From NCBI RefSeq assembly GCF_013031245.1, contig NZ_WPZL01000024.1:1-62297 (forward strand): 62,297 nt of DNA, in the 5' to 3' direction. Made by a program: the position numbers and the translations under genes. The DNA is from Ruegeria lacuscaerulensis. GTDB taxonomy: Bacteria > Pseudomonadota > Alphaproteobacteria > Rhodobacterales > Rhodobacteraceae. The notes beneath the pieces are model-generated. The model was not told where the DNA came from. It did not search any database and was given only the letters and a program-made list of their open reading frames with translations. Shown here piece by piece: positions 45,218-60,064 of this stretch; position 1 is the first letter of the stretch, and every line of letters begins with the position of its first letter.

Positions 45218-46240
45218 CTATGATGGCGGTTCGAAATCGCCGCGTGGGCTAAAAGCACTTTTGGCGATGGGTCGCAGCCTTTTCAGGGTTCTTTGTTTTG
45301 CGTCCGTGCGATACTTTTTGTTTTGGGGCACCTGAAGAAGCGTTGACAGGATGCGGGGGTACTGGAGGAACCGAACGCCGGGGTCGTTTGGCCCGACAAG
45401 CGTGTACCCCTCAAAGAACGCCTGACGAACGTCATCAGGCACGACTTCGCCGGGTGGCAGAGCGCCGGCGGTGCGTGTGACTACCGTGAAATCGAGAAGA
45501 ATTTTTGCGATGTCATGCCCAACAGGCACCAACTGATTGCTGGAAATGTCGAGCCCCACCAACCTTGTGCCATCAAGGATCAGATTTCGCATGTGAAAAT
45601 AGCCATGTTGCGTGGCGGCGACCGTTTCCTGCCCCTCATAGGTCGATGCCTGTTCCAATACCCGGTCGATTCCTGCGAGGACCAGGTCTTTCGCGGCTAC
45701 TTTTTCTGACCCAGCCAGGATCTTGGCTTGCAGATCCTTAAAGTACTTCACGGTATATTTGGGTTGAAACACACGCCGTTCATAGCATTGAGCGCGATGA
45801 TAAGCGTCCAGCCATGTCGCCGCGTGCCTAAGCAGATTTAGTTGCCGCGGCACGTCCCCGCCGGCCCGCCGGACAAGTTCTCCGACGGTGTGACCTTCGA
45901 TGAATTCCATCACCCAGGCCTGGCGCTCTGACGCCAGATAGACCGGTTTTGGCACCGTCAGCAAATTCGAATGAGCTAAGGCCCGGTAGGTGAGACTCTG
46001 GAGGTGGAAATGGGACGCAAAGTCCTTCTGGGACCGAGGCCTGAGTTGAAATTTGTAGGCGTACTTTGACCCGGACCAGTGCTCGGCCAAATAAACGATC
46101 CGGGAATTGTCGGGATCGTCCCGTCTGGACAATCGCGTCAGGGTCCATCCGACACGAGGCAGCCCGGCCTCCGCAGCCGTATCCGGCCACGCTTCTTTCG
46201 CGGAAACGTCCAGTTCAGTTTCCCCAGCGAACCAACTCAT
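45218..46240 (-). CDS. APH-fold protein with degenerate catalytic motif
   Basis: A 340-residue relative of the neighbouring kinase. The Brenner motif reads HGYFHMRN (212-219): Tyr214 replaces the catalytic Asp. The metal Asp231 (LDISSN) and the N-lobe Lys (YAYKFQL) remain. It may be a pseudokinase regulator, or use another base. ATG 46240 has only GAGCAG upstream. It is next to the rplJ leader, facing away. Confidence 0.75.
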   Translation of the reverse strand: MSWFAGETELDVSAKEAWPDTAAEAGLPRVGWTLTRLSRRDDPDNSRIVYLAEHWSGSKYAYKFQLRPRSQKDFASHFHLQSLTYRALAHSNLLTVPKPVYLASERQAWVMEFIEGHTVGELVRRAGGDVPRQLNLLRHAATWLDAYHRAQCYERRVFQPKYTVKYFKDLQAKILAGSEKVAAKDLVLAGIDRVLEQASTYEGQETVAATQHGYFHMRNLILDGTRLVGLDISSNQLVPVGHDIAKILLDFTVVTRTAGALPPGEVVPDDVRQAFFEGYTLVGPNDPGVRFLQYPRILSTLLQVPQNKKYRTDAKQRTLKRLRPIAKSAFSPRGDFEPPS

Positions 46241-46426
46241 TTTCTGCTCATGCCTGGCCGTTATCCCGGCGATGTTATTTTGTGTCGTGGCAAAAGTGTT
46301 GCAAGTCGGGTCAAATTGCAAGCGAACGCGACCTGCCGGTACCTGGCGCAAGATGTCAAATGGCGGACGGTTTGGGGTATTTTACCTCTTGGAAACCCCA
46401 CTTATCTGGCCTAAAGAGAACTGCGG

Positions 46427-46463
46427 AATAAAGCGTGCGATTCGTCGTGCGCTTTATTTTGTT
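46427..46463 (+). other. Hairpin with T-rich end in the rplJ 5' region
   Basis: AATAAAGCG (46427-46435) pairs with CGCTTTATT (46450-46458), followed by TTGTTT. Read toward rplJ it has terminator shape, possibly an attenuator. The 416-bp gap 46241-46656 holds this, the L10 leader and no gene. Confidence 0.45.
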
Positions 46464-46514
46464 TCGTCCAAGACGGTGGGTGGTGCCATTTGGCCCCTTA
46501 ATTCCCTGCCTGAG

Positions 46515-46575
46515 ACGGGTAAGACCAAAGAATTCTGAGGGTCCTGACCCTCGGGCGCATTTTGGCCAATCCCGT
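46515..46575 (+). promoter_or_regulatory. Candidate L10 autoregulatory leader
   Basis: A nested structure: ACGGG pairs with CCCGT (46571-46575), CCAAA (46525-46529) with TTTGG (46561-46565), and GAGGGT with ACCCTC around CCTG (46537-46552). The internal loops give the interrupted-stem shape of known L10 leaders that bind L10(L12)4. It is about 80 nt upstream of the rplJ start. Confidence 0.5.
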
Positions 46576-46656
46576 AATAACGGACCTGAACGCCGAAGCG
46601 AAAGCTGCGGCAAATATGAGCCGGGGTGAGATATCGCCCCAAACTTGGAGAGAACT

Positions 46657-47175
46657 GTGGATAGAGCCCAGAAAGAGAAAGTGGTCGAGGAACTCGGCCA
46701 AATCTTCGAAAGCTCTGGCGTCGTAGTGGTTTCGCACTACGCCGGTCTGACAGTTGCCGAGATGCAGGACCTGCGTTCGCGTGCGCGCGAAGCCGGAGGT
46801 GCCGTGCGTGTTGCCAAGAACAGGCTCGCCAAAATCGCCCTCGACGGAAAGCCATGTGAAAGCATTGCTAACCTGCTGACGGGTATGACCGTTCTGACCT
46901 ATTCCGAGGACCCTGTGGCAGCAGCCAAGGTGGCCGAGGACTTCGCCAAGGATAACAAGAACTTTGAGATCCTCGGCGGTGCAATGGGCGAGAACGCTCT
47001 GGACCGCAAAGGCGTCGAAACAGTTTCGAAAATGCCGTCCCGTGAGGAGCTTATTGCTTCGATCGTGGGCTGCATTGGCGCACCTGCTTCGAACATCGCC
47101 GGCGCGATTGGCGCACCTGCAAGCAACATCGCAAGCATCCTTTCCACCATCGAAGAGAAGGCGGAAGCTGCGTAA
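46657..47175 (+). CDS. rplJ: 50S ribosomal protein L10
   Basis: A 172-residue protein starting at GTG 46657 ([14 protein letters not shown], the usual Rhodobacterales start) behind GGAGAG; a TTG four codons earlier is less likely. The C-terminus repeats [20 protein letters not shown], part of the L7/L12-binding helix. Confidence 0.97.
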   Translation: MDRAQKEKVVEELGQIFESSGVVVVSHYAGLTVAEMQDLRSRAREAGGAVRVAKNRLAKIALDGKPCESIANLLTGMTVLTYSEDPVAAAKVAEDFAKDNKNFEILGGAMGENALDRKGVETVSKMPSREELIASIVGCIGAPASNIAGAIGAPASNIASILSTIEEKAEAA

Positions 47176-47254
47176 GCGGTTGGCACTGAATGATCTGCGT
47201 AGGGTGAATACCCTGACGTTGGAACACACACTGTAAACGGAAAGAGCTGATAAA

Positions 47255-47629
47255 ATGGCTGATCTGAAAGCACTCGCAGAAAGCATCGTGGGTCTGACCC
47301 TGCTGGAAGCACAAGAACTGAAAACCATCCTCAAAGACGAGTACGGCATCGAGCCCGCAGCTGGCGGCGCCGTCATGGTTGCAGCAGGCGGCGACGCCGG
47401 TGGCGCAGCCGAGGAAGAGAAAACCGAATTCGACGTCGTTCTGAAGAACGCCGGCGCTTCGAAAATCAACGTGATCAAAGAAGTTCGCGGCATCACCGGT
47501 CTGGGCCTGAAAGAAGCCAAAGAGCTGGTCGAAGCTGGCGGCAAGATCAAAGAAGGCGTGTCGAAAGACGAAGCCGAAGAAGTCAAAGGCAAGCTGGAAG
47601 CAGCTGGCGCCGAAGTCGAGCTGGCCTAA
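47255..47629 (+). CDS. rplL: 50S ribosomal protein L7/L12
   Basis: A 124-residue protein: N-terminal dimer helices, an Ala/Gly hinge ([12 protein letters not shown]), and the C-terminal factor-binding domain with [10 protein letters not shown]. It follows rplJ by 79 bp. Confidence 0.98.
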   Translation: MADLKALAESIVGLTLLEAQELKTILKDEYGIEPAAGGAVMVAAGGDAGGAAEEEKTEFDVVLKNAGASKINVIKEVRGITGLGLKEAKELVEAGGKIKEGVSKDEAEEVKGKLEAAGAEVELA

Positions 47630-47668
47630 GCCATTCGACAGGTGCATCGCTGATGTGCCGAAAAATTT

Positions 47669-47745
47669 GGCTGGGTCCGGAGAAATCCGGGTCCAGCCGA
47701 ACCTGTCTTAGAAAGGGCCTTAAATACTGGGGCATTTTCTAAGAC
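47669..47745 (+). other. Two hairpins in the rplL-rpoB gap
   Basis: First: GGCTGGGTCCGG pairs with CCGGGTCCAGCC (47669-47698), 12 bp counting two G-U pairs and a 6-nt loop. Second: GTCTTAGAAA (47705-47714) pairs with TTTCTAAGAC (47736-47745). Without a T run they fit the partial attenuator or RNase III site known between rplL and rpoB. Confidence 0.6.
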
Positions 47746-47880
47746 GCGGTTCGCGGATCGGGAGGCTACCATTCGGGACGGTGGCCACGAATTGATCCGG
47801 ACGTGTCGTCTCTAATGTGCAAGGCGCCGGGGCCCGACGGTGTCTTTGCCCGCTGAGAACATCGAAAGGTGACATCTGAC

Positions 47881-52017
<4,137 letters not shown>

Positions 52018-52069
52018 GGGCCTCGGCCCTTCCTCCCGTCCCCCCTTCCGCAAAATTTGAGGTATCAAA

Positions 52070-55000
52070 ATGAACCAGGAAATCACCAACAACCCGTTCA
52101 ACCCGTTGACGCCGCCGAAGGTTTTCGACGAGATCAAGGTCTCGCTGGCGTCGCCTGAACGGATCCTGTCTTGGTCCTATGGTGAGATCAAGAAACCCGA
52201 AACCATCAACTACCGGACGTTCAAGCCTGAACGTGACGGTCTGTTCTGCGCGCGTATCTTTGGCCCGATCAAAGATTACGAATGTCTGTGCGGCAAGTAT
52301 AAGCGGATGAAGTATCGCGGCGTTGTCTGCGAGAAATGCGGTGTGGAAGTCACCCTGCAGAAAGTCCGCCGCGAGCGTATGGGCCACATCGAACTGGCAG
52401 CACCCGTTGCGCATATCTGGTTCCTGAAATCGCTGCCGTCCCGCATCGGTCTGATGCTGGACATGACGCTGCGCGATCTGGAACGTGTTCTGTACTTTGA
52501 AAACTATGTCGTCATCGAGCCCGGTCTGACTGACCTGACCTACGGCCAGATGCTGACCGAAGAAGAGTACATGGACGCGCAGGACGCTTACGGTATGGAC
52601 GCGTTCACCGCCAATATCGGTGCTGAAGCCATCCGCGAGATGCTGGCCCAGATCGATCTGGAAGCCGAAGCTGAGCAGCTGCGCGCTGATCTGGCCGAAG
52701 CAACCGGCGAGCTGAAGCCCAAGAAGATCATCAAGCGTCTGAAGGTTGTTGAAAGCTTCCTCGAGTCGGGCAACCGGCCCGAGTGGATGGTCATGACCGT
52801 GATCCCGGTCATTCCGCCGGAACTGCGTCCGTTGGTTCCGCTGGATGGTGGCCGTTTCGCGACCTCGGATCTGAACGATCTGTATCGCCGCGTCATCAAC
52901 CGGAACAACCGTCTGAAGCGTCTGATCGAACTGCGCGCGCCTGACATCATCGTCCGCAACGAAAAGCGGATGTTGCAGGAATCCGTTGACGCTCTGTTCG
53001 ACAACGGCCGTCGTGGCCGCGTGATCACCGGCGCCAACAAGCGTCCGCTGAAATCGCTGTCGGACATGCTGAAAGGTAAGCAGGGTCGTTTCCGTCAGAA
53101 CCTTCTGGGCAAACGCGTCGACTTCTCGGGCCGTTCGGTCATCGTGACCGGTCCGGAACTCAAGCTGCACCAGTGTGGTCTGCCCAAGAAGATGGCGCTG
53201 GAGCTGTTCAAGCCGTTCATCTACTCGCGCCTTGAAGCCAAGGGTCTGTCTTCGACCGTGAAACAGGCGAAGAAACTGGTCGAGAAAGAGCGTCCCGAAG
53301 TTTGGGATATCCTCGACGAGGTGATCCGCGAACACCCTGTCATGCTGAACCGTGCGCCGACGCTGCACCGTCTTGGCATTCAGGCGTTCGAGCCGGTGCT
53401 GATCGAAGGTAAAGCGATCCAGCTGCACCCGCTGGTCTGTTCGGCCTTTAACGCCGACTTCGATGGTGACCAGATGGCCGTTCACGTCCCGCTGAGCCTT
53501 GAGGCCCAGCTGGAAGCGCGCGTTCTGATGATGTCGACGAACAACGTTCTGTCGCCCGCAAACGGCGCACCGATCATCGTTCCGTCGCAGGATATGATCC
53601 TGGGTCTGTACTATGTGACCCTGGAACGCGAAGGTATGCCGGGTGAAGGCAAGGTCTTTGGTTCGATCGACGAAGTTCAGCATGCGCTGGATTCGGGTGA
53701 GGTGCATCTGCACACCAAGATCACCGCGCGGATCACGCAGATCGACGACGAAGGCAACGAGGTTCAGAAGCGTTTCGAGACCACTCCGGGCCGTCTGCGC
53801 CTGGGTGCCTTGCTGCCGATGAACAACAAGGCGCCGTTCGAGCTGGTCAACCGCCTGCTGCGTAAGAAAGAAGTGCAGCAGGTGATCGACACCGTCTACC
53901 GTTACTGCGGTCAGAAAGAGTCGGTCATCTTCTGTGACCAGATCATGTCGATGGGCTTCAAAGAAGCGTTCAAGGCGGGCATCTCGTTCGGTAAGGACGA
54001 CATGGTCATTCCCGATGACAAGTGGGGCATCGTTGATGACACCCGCGGTCAGGTGAAGGACTTTGAACAGCAGTACATGGACGGCCTGATCACTCAGGGC
54101 GAAAAGTACAACAAAGTTGTCGATGCCTGGTCGAAGTGTAACGACCGCGTAACCGAGGCGATGATGAGCACGATCTCGTCGTCGGATCGGGCAGCGGACG
54201 GGTCTGAACAGGAACCGAACTCGGTCTACATGATGGCCCACTCGGGCGCGCGTGGCTCGGTTACTCAGATGAAACAGCTGGGCGGTATGCGCGGCCTGAT
54301 GGCCAAGCCGAACGGCGACATCATCGAGACGCCGATCATCTCGAACTTCAAGGAAGGTCTGACCGTTCTTGAATACTTCAACTCGACCCACGGCGCCCGT
54401 AAGGGTCTGTCGGACACCGCTCTGAAGACGGCGAACTCGGGTTACCTGACCCGTCGTCTGGTGGACGTCGCGCAGGACTGCATCGTTCGCGAGATCGACT
54501 GTGGTACCGAGCGTGCGATCACGGCTGAGGCTGCGGTCAACGACGGTGAGGTTGTTGCCTCGCTGGCCGAGCGTGTGCTGGGCCGTGTGGCTGCCGACGA
54601 TGTTCTGCGTCCGGGTACGGATGAAGTGATCGTGGCCGCTGGTCAGCTGATCGATGAACGTATGGCCGACACCATTGATGAGGCTGCTGTTGCGTCAATG
54701 CGCATCCGCTCGCCGCTGACCTGTGAGTCGGAAGAGGGCGTCTGCGCCACCTGCTACGGTCGTGACCTTGCACGCGGTACCATGGTGAACACGGGTGAGG
54801 CCGTCGGCATCATCGCCGCGCAGTCTATCGGTGAACCCGGTACGCAGCTTACGATGCGGACCTTCCACATCGGTGGTGTTGCGCAAGGTGGTCAGCAGTC
54901 GTTCCAGGAAGCCAGCCAGGACGGTGTCGTTTCCTTCGAGAACCCGCAGATCCTGGTCAATTCCGCAGGCGAAAGCCTGGTTATGGGCCGGAACATGAAG

Positions 55001-56311
55001 CTGGTGATCAAGGACGAGCATGGTGAAGAGCGTGCCAGCCACAAGCTGGGCTACGGCTCCAAGCTGTTCGTCAAGGACGGCACAAAGGTGGCCCGTGGCG
55101 ACAAGCTGTTCGAATGGGATCCCTACACCCTGCCGATCATCGCCGAGAAAGCCGGTACTGCGAAATACGTTGACCTTGTTTCGGGCATCGCTGTCCGCGA
55201 TGAGACCGACGAGGCAACCGGCATGACCCAGAAGATCGTGATCGACTGGCGCGCGGCCCCCAAAGGCAGCGACCTGAAGCCCGAGATCATTCTGGTTGGC
55301 GAAGATGGCGAGCCGGTCCGCAACGATGCGGGCAACCCGGTTCACTATCCGATGTCGGTGGATGCGATCCTGTCGATCGAAGACGGTCAGCAGATCGAAG
55401 CCGGTGAAGTTGTTGCGCGTATCCCGCGTGAAGGTGCCAAGACCAAGGACATCACCGGTGGTCTGCCGCGAGTGGCCGAACTGTTCGAAGCCCGTCGTCC
55501 GAAAGATCACGCGATCATCGCAGAAGCCGATGGTTACGTGCGCTTTGGCCGCGACTACAAGAACAAGCGCCGCATCAGCATCGAACCGGCTGACGAGTCC
55601 ATGGAGACCATCGAGTACATGGTACCCAAGGGTAAGCACATCCCGGTCGCCGAAGGGGACTTCATCCAGAAGGGTGAATACCTGATGGACGGTAACCCGG
55701 CCCCGCATGACATCCTGTCCATCATGGGTGTCGAAGCGCTGGCGGATTACATGATCGACGAGGTGCAGGATGTTTACCGTCTGCAGGGCGTGAAGATCAA
55801 CGACAAGCACATCGAGGTCATCGTGCGCCAGATGCTGCAGAAGTGGGAGATTCTGGATTCAGGCGACACCACCCTGCTGAAGGGCGAACATGTCGACAAG
55901 CAAGAGTTCGACGCGGCCAACGAGAAGACCATCGCTCGTGGCGGGCGTCCGGCACAGGGCGAGCCGATCCTGCTGGGGATCACCAAAGCCTCGCTGCAGA
56001 CGCGTTCGTTCATCTCGGCGGCCTCGTTCCAGGAAACCACCCGCGTGCTGACCGAAGCTTCGGTTCAGGGCAAGAAGGACAAGCTGGTTGGCCTGAAAGA
56101 GAACGTCATCGTTGGTCGCCTGATCCCGGCCGGTACCGGTGGTGCGACACAGGCCGTGCGTCAGGTTGCGCAAGGTCGCGACAACGTAGTGATCGAAGCC
56201 CGTCGGGAAGAGGCCGAAGCCGCCGCTGCTCTGGCTGCTCCGATGGTCGAAGACGACATGGTTGGCGACGAGCTGGACGTTCTGGTGGAAACCCCGGAAA
56301 GCCGCGAGTAA
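52070..56311 (+). CDS. rpoC: RNA polymerase subunit beta'
   Basis: A 1413-residue protein. The N-terminal zinc site [20 protein letters not shown], the active-site [12 protein letters not shown] with three Asp, and the second zinc site ([13 protein letters not shown]) are intact. It starts 52 bp after rpoB behind TGAGGT. A strong terminator follows, so the rpsL genes are transcribed separately. Confidence 0.98.
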   Translation: MNQEITNNPFNPLTPPKVFDEIKVSLASPERILSWSYGEIKKPETINYRTFKPERDGLFCARIFGPIKDYECLCGKYKRMKYRGVVCEKCGVEVTLQKVRRERMGHIELAAPVAHIWFLKSLPSRIGLMLDMTLRDLERVLYFENYVVIEPGLTDLTYGQMLTEEEYMDAQDAYGMDAFTANIGAEAIREMLAQIDLEAEAEQLRADLAEATGELKPKKIIKRLKVVESFLESGNRPEWMVMTVIPVIPPELRPLVPLDGGRFATSDLNDLYRRVINRNNRLKRLIELRAPDIIVRNEKRMLQESVDALFDNGRRGRVITGANKRPLKSLSDMLKGKQGRFRQNLLGKRVDFSGRSVIVTGPELKLHQCGLPKKMALELFKPFIYSRLEAKGLSSTVKQAKKLVEKERPEVWDILDEVIREHPVMLNRAPTLHRLGIQAFEPVLIEGKAIQLHPLVCSAFNADFDGDQMAVHVPLSLEAQLEARVLMMSTNNVLSPANGAPIIVPSQDMILGLYYVTLEREGMPGEGKVFGSIDEVQHALDSGEVHLHTKITARITQIDDEGNEVQKRFETTPGRLRLGALLPMNNKAPFELVNRLLRKKEVQQVIDTVYRYCGQKESVIFCDQIMSMGFKEAFKAGISFGKDDMVIPDDKWGIVDDTRGQVKDFEQQYMDGLITQGEKYNKVVDAWSKCNDRVTEAMMSTISSSDRAADGSEQEPNSVYMMAHSGARGSVTQMKQLGGMRGLMAKPNGDIIETPIISNFKEGLTVLEYFNSTHGARKGLSDTALKTANSGYLTRRLVDVAQDCIVREIDCGTERAITAEAAVNDGEVVASLAERVLGRVAADDVLRPGTDEVIVAAGQLIDERMADTIDEAAVASMRIRSPLTCESEEGVCATCYGRDLARGTMVNTGEAVGIIAAQSIGEPGTQLTMRTFHIGGVAQGGQQSFQEASQDGVVSFENPQILVNSAGESLVMGRNMKLVIKDEHGEERASHKLGYGSKLFVKDGTKVARGDKLFEWDPYTLPIIAEKAGTAKYVDLVSGIAVRDETDEATGMTQKIVIDWRAAPKGSDLKPEIILVGEDGEPVRNDAGNPVHYPMSVDAILSIEDGQQIEAGEVVARIPREGAKTKDITGGLPRVAELFEARRPKDHAIIAEADGYVRFGRDYKNKRRISIEPADESMETIEYMVPKGKHIPVAEGDFIQKGEYLMDGNPAPHDILSIMGVEALADYMIDEVQDVYRLQGVKINDKHIEVIVRQMLQKWEILDSGDTTLLKGEHVDKQEFDAANEKTIARGGRPAQGEPILLGITKASLQTRSFISAASFQETTRVLTEASVQGKKDKLVGLKENVIVGRLIPAGTGGATQAVRQVAQGRDNVVIEARREEAEAAAALAAPMVEDDMVGDELDVLVETPESRE

Positions 56312-56333
56312 CTGGCTCATTACAGAAACGAGG

Positions 56334-56365
56334 AAAGGCCCTGCGAATTCGCGGGGCCTTTTTTT
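56334..56365 (+). terminator. Terminator of rplJL-rpoBC
   Basis: AAAGGCCCTGCG pairs with CGCGGGGCCTTT (12 bp, 4-nt AATT loop) followed by TTTT. Confidence 0.92.
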
Positions 56366-56549
56366 GGACGCCTGACAACTGCGGTTCAACCAGCTGTCCG
56401 TGATGGCAGAAACCCACCCAAGAACCCAAGGTTCTGACCCTAACGTTGCAGCAAGTCTACAGCATCATTAAAAAAACACCTTGGGGCTGCACCTGACTTG
56501 CCGCTCTGCAACCTTAGATTTAGCTCTATGCCAGAATTGATTGAAAGCA

Positions 56550-57044
56550 ATGAGTTTAACTATGGGTACAGAGCAAAGTTCGTTTCAGGATCGTATTGAG
56601 CGCATCAGGAAGAACGCGGAAGAGACCTCCAGCAAGGCGCCACCCCCAAGGACCGACAGCATCTGGCAGCGGCTGGGATATCCTGCCTCGTTTGTTGGGG
56701 CGTTTGTCCTTGGTGTTTTCGCCGTCTTCCTGACCCGGTATATTCAGTATCACACAGTTGGCGTGCCGGAAGGTGGCCAGTTGGATGCTCAGGAAATCAT
56801 CAATATCGGCCTTGCAAGCGGGGCAGGGTTTTTCGTCTCGTTTTTTCTGAGAGACCGACAAAAGGAATTCGCCAGCAGTGTCACGATGGGCGTACTCGTG
56901 ACTACGTTCACCTATCACAATCTGGTGTGGAAATACCCAGATTTTTTCGAAGTAGTTTACGGCGAGGACTGGGTGGAATTCGTCGAGAAACTGACCGAGC
57001 CATCCAGCCTGTATCTGTTCGGCAACATCGTCAAACTGGGGTGA
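56550..57044 (+). CDS. Membrane protein of unknown function
   Basis: A 164-residue protein. A basic, polar N-terminus (about 35 residues) precedes at least two helices (ASFVGAFVLGVFAVFLT and IGLASGAGFFVSFFL) and a soluble tail. No family is recognised. Start choice is uncertain: ATG 56550 has GAAAG close by, while ATG 56562 is also possible. It lies in the cargo between rpoC and rpsL. Confidence 0.6.
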   Translation: MSLTMGTEQSSFQDRIERIRKNAEETSSKAPPPRTDSIWQRLGYPASFVGAFVLGVFAVFLTRYIQYHTVGVPEGGQLDAQEIINIGLASGAGFFVSFFLRDRQKEFASSVTMGVLVTTFTYHNLVWKYPDFFEVVYGEDWVEFVEKLTEPSSLYLFGNIVKLG

Positions 57045-57132
57045 TCAGAGGCGGGAAGGCTGTTGCGATATTGACATCCATCATGGGACCTTTGCCAATA
57101 CTGCGTGTTGCCTAGCGTGGAGCCCAAGCAGA

Positions 57133-58002
57133 ATGACCCCGAATGCGAAAGGTGCGCTGCTGATGATGGGCAGCATGGCGGCCTTTACTTTCAACGATGC
57201 TCTGATCAAGGCTGCCGGGGCAGAGATACCGCTGTTTCAGATGGTGGCGATGCGCGGTACTCTGGCGACGATCCTGGTGTATCTGCTGGCACGTCACCTC
57301 GGGGCGTTGCACCTGGATTTTCCACGGCATGACAAATGGCTCGTCGCGGCACGATGTCTGGCCGAGCTTTCGGCCACGATCTTCTTTCTGATTGCGTTGC
57401 TGCATATGCCGCTGGCCAATGTGACCGCCGTTCTTCAGGTCTTGCCGCTGACCGTGACTCTGGGGGCGGTTCTTTTCTTCGGTGAACATATAGGGTGGCG
57501 CCGAATTCTGGCGATTGCAATGGGGTTCGCTGGCATGCTGCTGATCGTACGCCCCGGCCCGGACGGGTTCAGCGTGTATGCGATCTACGCCCTGATTGCG
57601 GTTGCGTCAGTAACGGTGCGGGATCTGATCACGCGGCGCATGTCGATCCATGTGCCATCGCTTACCGTCACATTGGCGACGACGGTGACAATCACCTTGA
57701 CGGGGATTGTGGTCACGGCCGTATCGGGCTGGGAACCGGTTCAGGCCGGAGCCGGTCTGATGGTGGCTTCCGCGGCCGTGTTTGTGCTGGCAGGTTACCT
57801 GTGCAGCGTCATGGTCATGCGTGTCGGTGATGTCGGCTTTGTCGCACCGTTCCGGTACTCCAGTCTGATCTGGGCCTTGGGCCTTGGATGGGTCGTGTTC
57901 GGTGACTGGCCGGACACGGTTACGATGTTTGGGGCTACACTCGTCGTTGGTGCAGGCATGTTCACGCTGTTCCGCGAACGCTCGCGTCAGGTCGCGGAGT
58001 GA
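57133..58002 (+). CDS. EamA-family (DMT superfamily) transporter
   Basis: A 289-residue protein with ten hydrophobic helices in two EamA repeats, each with the family start pattern (GALLMMGSMAAFTFNDALIK). Members export metabolites such as amino acids; the substrate is unknown. GGAG stands 10 bp before ATG 57133. Its 3' end overlaps the convergent glycosyltransferase by 16 bp. Confidence 0.87.
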   Translation: MTPNAKGALLMMGSMAAFTFNDALIKAAGAEIPLFQMVAMRGTLATILVYLLARHLGALHLDFPRHDKWLVAARCLAELSATIFFLIALLHMPLANVTAVLQVLPLTVTLGAVLFFGEHIGWRRILAIAMGFAGMLLIVRPGPDGFSVYAIYALIAVASVTVRDLITRRMSIHVPSLTVTLATTVTITLTGIVVTAVSGWEPVQAGAGLMVASAAVFVLAGYLCSVMVMRVGDVGFVAPFRYSSLIWALGLGWVVFGDWPDTVTMFGATLVVGAGMFTLFRERSRQVAE

Positions 58003-58793
58003 ACCCGCCGAACCACGTCCTGTTCGATAGCGAAACGCGCGATGAATTCGCCTTCCAACTCAGGTGTCAAAGGGGAAAGTTCGGCGGTGCTGTTGCGAGC
58101 GTGGGGCGAGTCGTTGAACTGGTTCAAGGTGCGCACCCACATTGGTGCATCGGGGTAGCTGACTACCGGCATGAAATTCCCGATCCGGTGATGGGCGAAG
58201 TTCATGATCGTCTGTTCGCATCTGCCGAGCACATGCATTGCGAAACCAACCCCCAATAGAGGACGAAATACCTGTGCCGCCTGAATGCCTTCGGCGTCGA
58301 ACCGGGCCAGGAACCCCTGATTATAGTCGATGGCAACGGTTCTGTTATTCGCCATCAAGCCTTCGCCTTCAATGGCGGCGATGCGCAGACGTTCGACGAA
58401 ATCCACTGATACGGCATCGTCGTCGTCATGGCGGAATTGCAGGCATGGAGAGTCCGGATTGTCACGGGCGGCGTTCAGGATCTCTTTCATCACCCGACGG
58501 TGCCGCATCGGCTTTCGGGCTATTATCTTCACCTGCTTCATGCCTGCGGTCAGATCGTGCAGCCGGTCAAAGGCGGGTTTTGGCAGGCATTCACCGATCA
58601 CGATGAGAAACTGAAAATCCTCATCTGTCTGTTCTTTGAAACAGGGCAGGGTGGTGGCTTCGAACAGGCGGAACCGTTCTTCCAGGCGGGCAGGGTTGTA
58701 GAGATAACGCCTGCGTTCCTCGATTGTGTCATGTTCGATCTGAAAGCCGCCGTAAGCGGGGTAGGAAAAGCGACACAGGCCGATAACTTGCAT
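57987..58793 (-). CDS. Putative rhamnosyltransferase-family protein
   Basis: A 268-residue protein matching the bacterial putative rhamnosyl transferase family. It has RFSYPAYGGFQIEHDTIEER at the start, a GT-A-like FRHDDDDAVSVDF acidic cluster for metal and nucleotide sugar, and ERFRLFEATTLPCFKEQTD. Probable role in surface polysaccharide; the acceptor is unknown. Confidence 0.8.
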   Translation of the reverse strand: MQVIGLCRFSYPAYGGFQIEHDTIEERRRYLYNPARLEERFRLFEATTLPCFKEQTDEDFQFLIVIGECLPKPAFDRLHDLTAGMKQVKIIARKPMRHRRVMKEILNAARDNPDSPCLQFRHDDDDAVSVDFVERLRIAAIEGEGLMANNRTVAIDYNQGFLARFDAEGIQAAQVFRPLLGVGFAMHVLGRCEQTIMNFAHHRIGNFMPVVSYPDAPMWVRTLNQFNDSPHARNSTAELSPLTPELEGEFIARFAIEQDVVRRVHSAT

Positions 58794-58933
58794 GAATCAT
58801 CCATGGAACAGCGTATTGTGCGGACTATGCCTGCACCACCCGCGCCCCGCAATGTCCCCGGCACTGGAATTCCACGCCGGGCCCTGGCAGTTCCACGCAA
58901 CCGGGTCAACCAACTACCTAATTTGGTGTGCTG

Positions 58934-58962
58934 TTGACACCCGGGCCGACTCCCCCTATTAC
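58934..58962 (+). promoter_or_regulatory. Sigma70 promoter of rpsL-rpsG-fusA-tuf
   Basis: TTGACA (58934-58939), 17 bp, TATTAC (58957-58962). It leaves a leader of about 220 nt before rpsL. The 395-bp gap 58794-59188 shows this promoter and no gene. Confidence 0.8.
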
Positions 58963-59188
58963 CCGCCACATCTCGGTACTGGGGGCCGCCCCATAACCGA
59001 TTCCAGTAATGAACTGGTCAAGGCCCGGACAATTTTGCAGTTCGCGCCCTCTGATAACAAACCGCGACGTTCACCTCGGAATGGGAACGCTCGCGGATTT
59101 TGCGCTTGTGGACGCACGAGTGCAGCGAATTTAGCCGCACGCAACCGCGTGCATGTCATGTGTGTTGCAAAACGGGGAAGAAACCGGA

Positions 59189-59560
59189 ATGCCAACTATT
59201 CAACAGCTGATCCGCAAACCGCGGCAGCCCAAAGTAAAACGCTCGAAGTCCATGCACCTGGAGCAGTGCCCGCAGAAACGCGGCGTCTGCACCCGCGTGT
59301 ACACCACCACACCGAAAAAGCCGAACTCGGCTATGCGTAAGGTTGCCAAGGTGCGCCTGACCAACGGGTTCGAGGTCATCTCGTACATCCCCGGTGAAAG
59401 CCACAACCTGCAGGAACACTCGGTTGTTCTGATCCGTGGCGGCCGTGTAAAAGACCTTCCCGGTGTGCGTTACCACATCCTGCGCGGTGTTCTGGATACT
59501 CAGGGCGTCAAAGACCGTAAGCAGCGTCGTTCGAAATACGGCGCGAAGCGTCCCAAGTAA
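59189..59560 (+). CDS. rpsL: 30S ribosomal protein S12
   Basis: A 123-residue protein with [20 protein letters not shown] and [12 protein letters not shown]; both Lys positions tied to streptomycin sensitivity are wild type. ATG 59189 follows GGGGAAG. Confidence 0.98.
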   Translation: MPTIQQLIRKPRQPKVKRSKSMHLEQCPQKRGVCTRVYTTTPKKPNSAMRKVAKVRLTNGFEVISYIPGESHNLQEHSVVLIRGGRVKDLPGVRYHILRGVLDTQGVKDRKQRRSKYGAKRPK

Positions 59561-60046
<486 letters not shown>

Positions 60047-60064
60047 TTCCAGAGGCTTATCAAA

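Noticed and set aside
44163..46240. The two APH-fold genes as antibiotic resistance genes
   Set aside because: The fold also serves choline, sugar and homoserine kinases; one copy lacks the catalytic Asp and nothing in the context suggests resistance.
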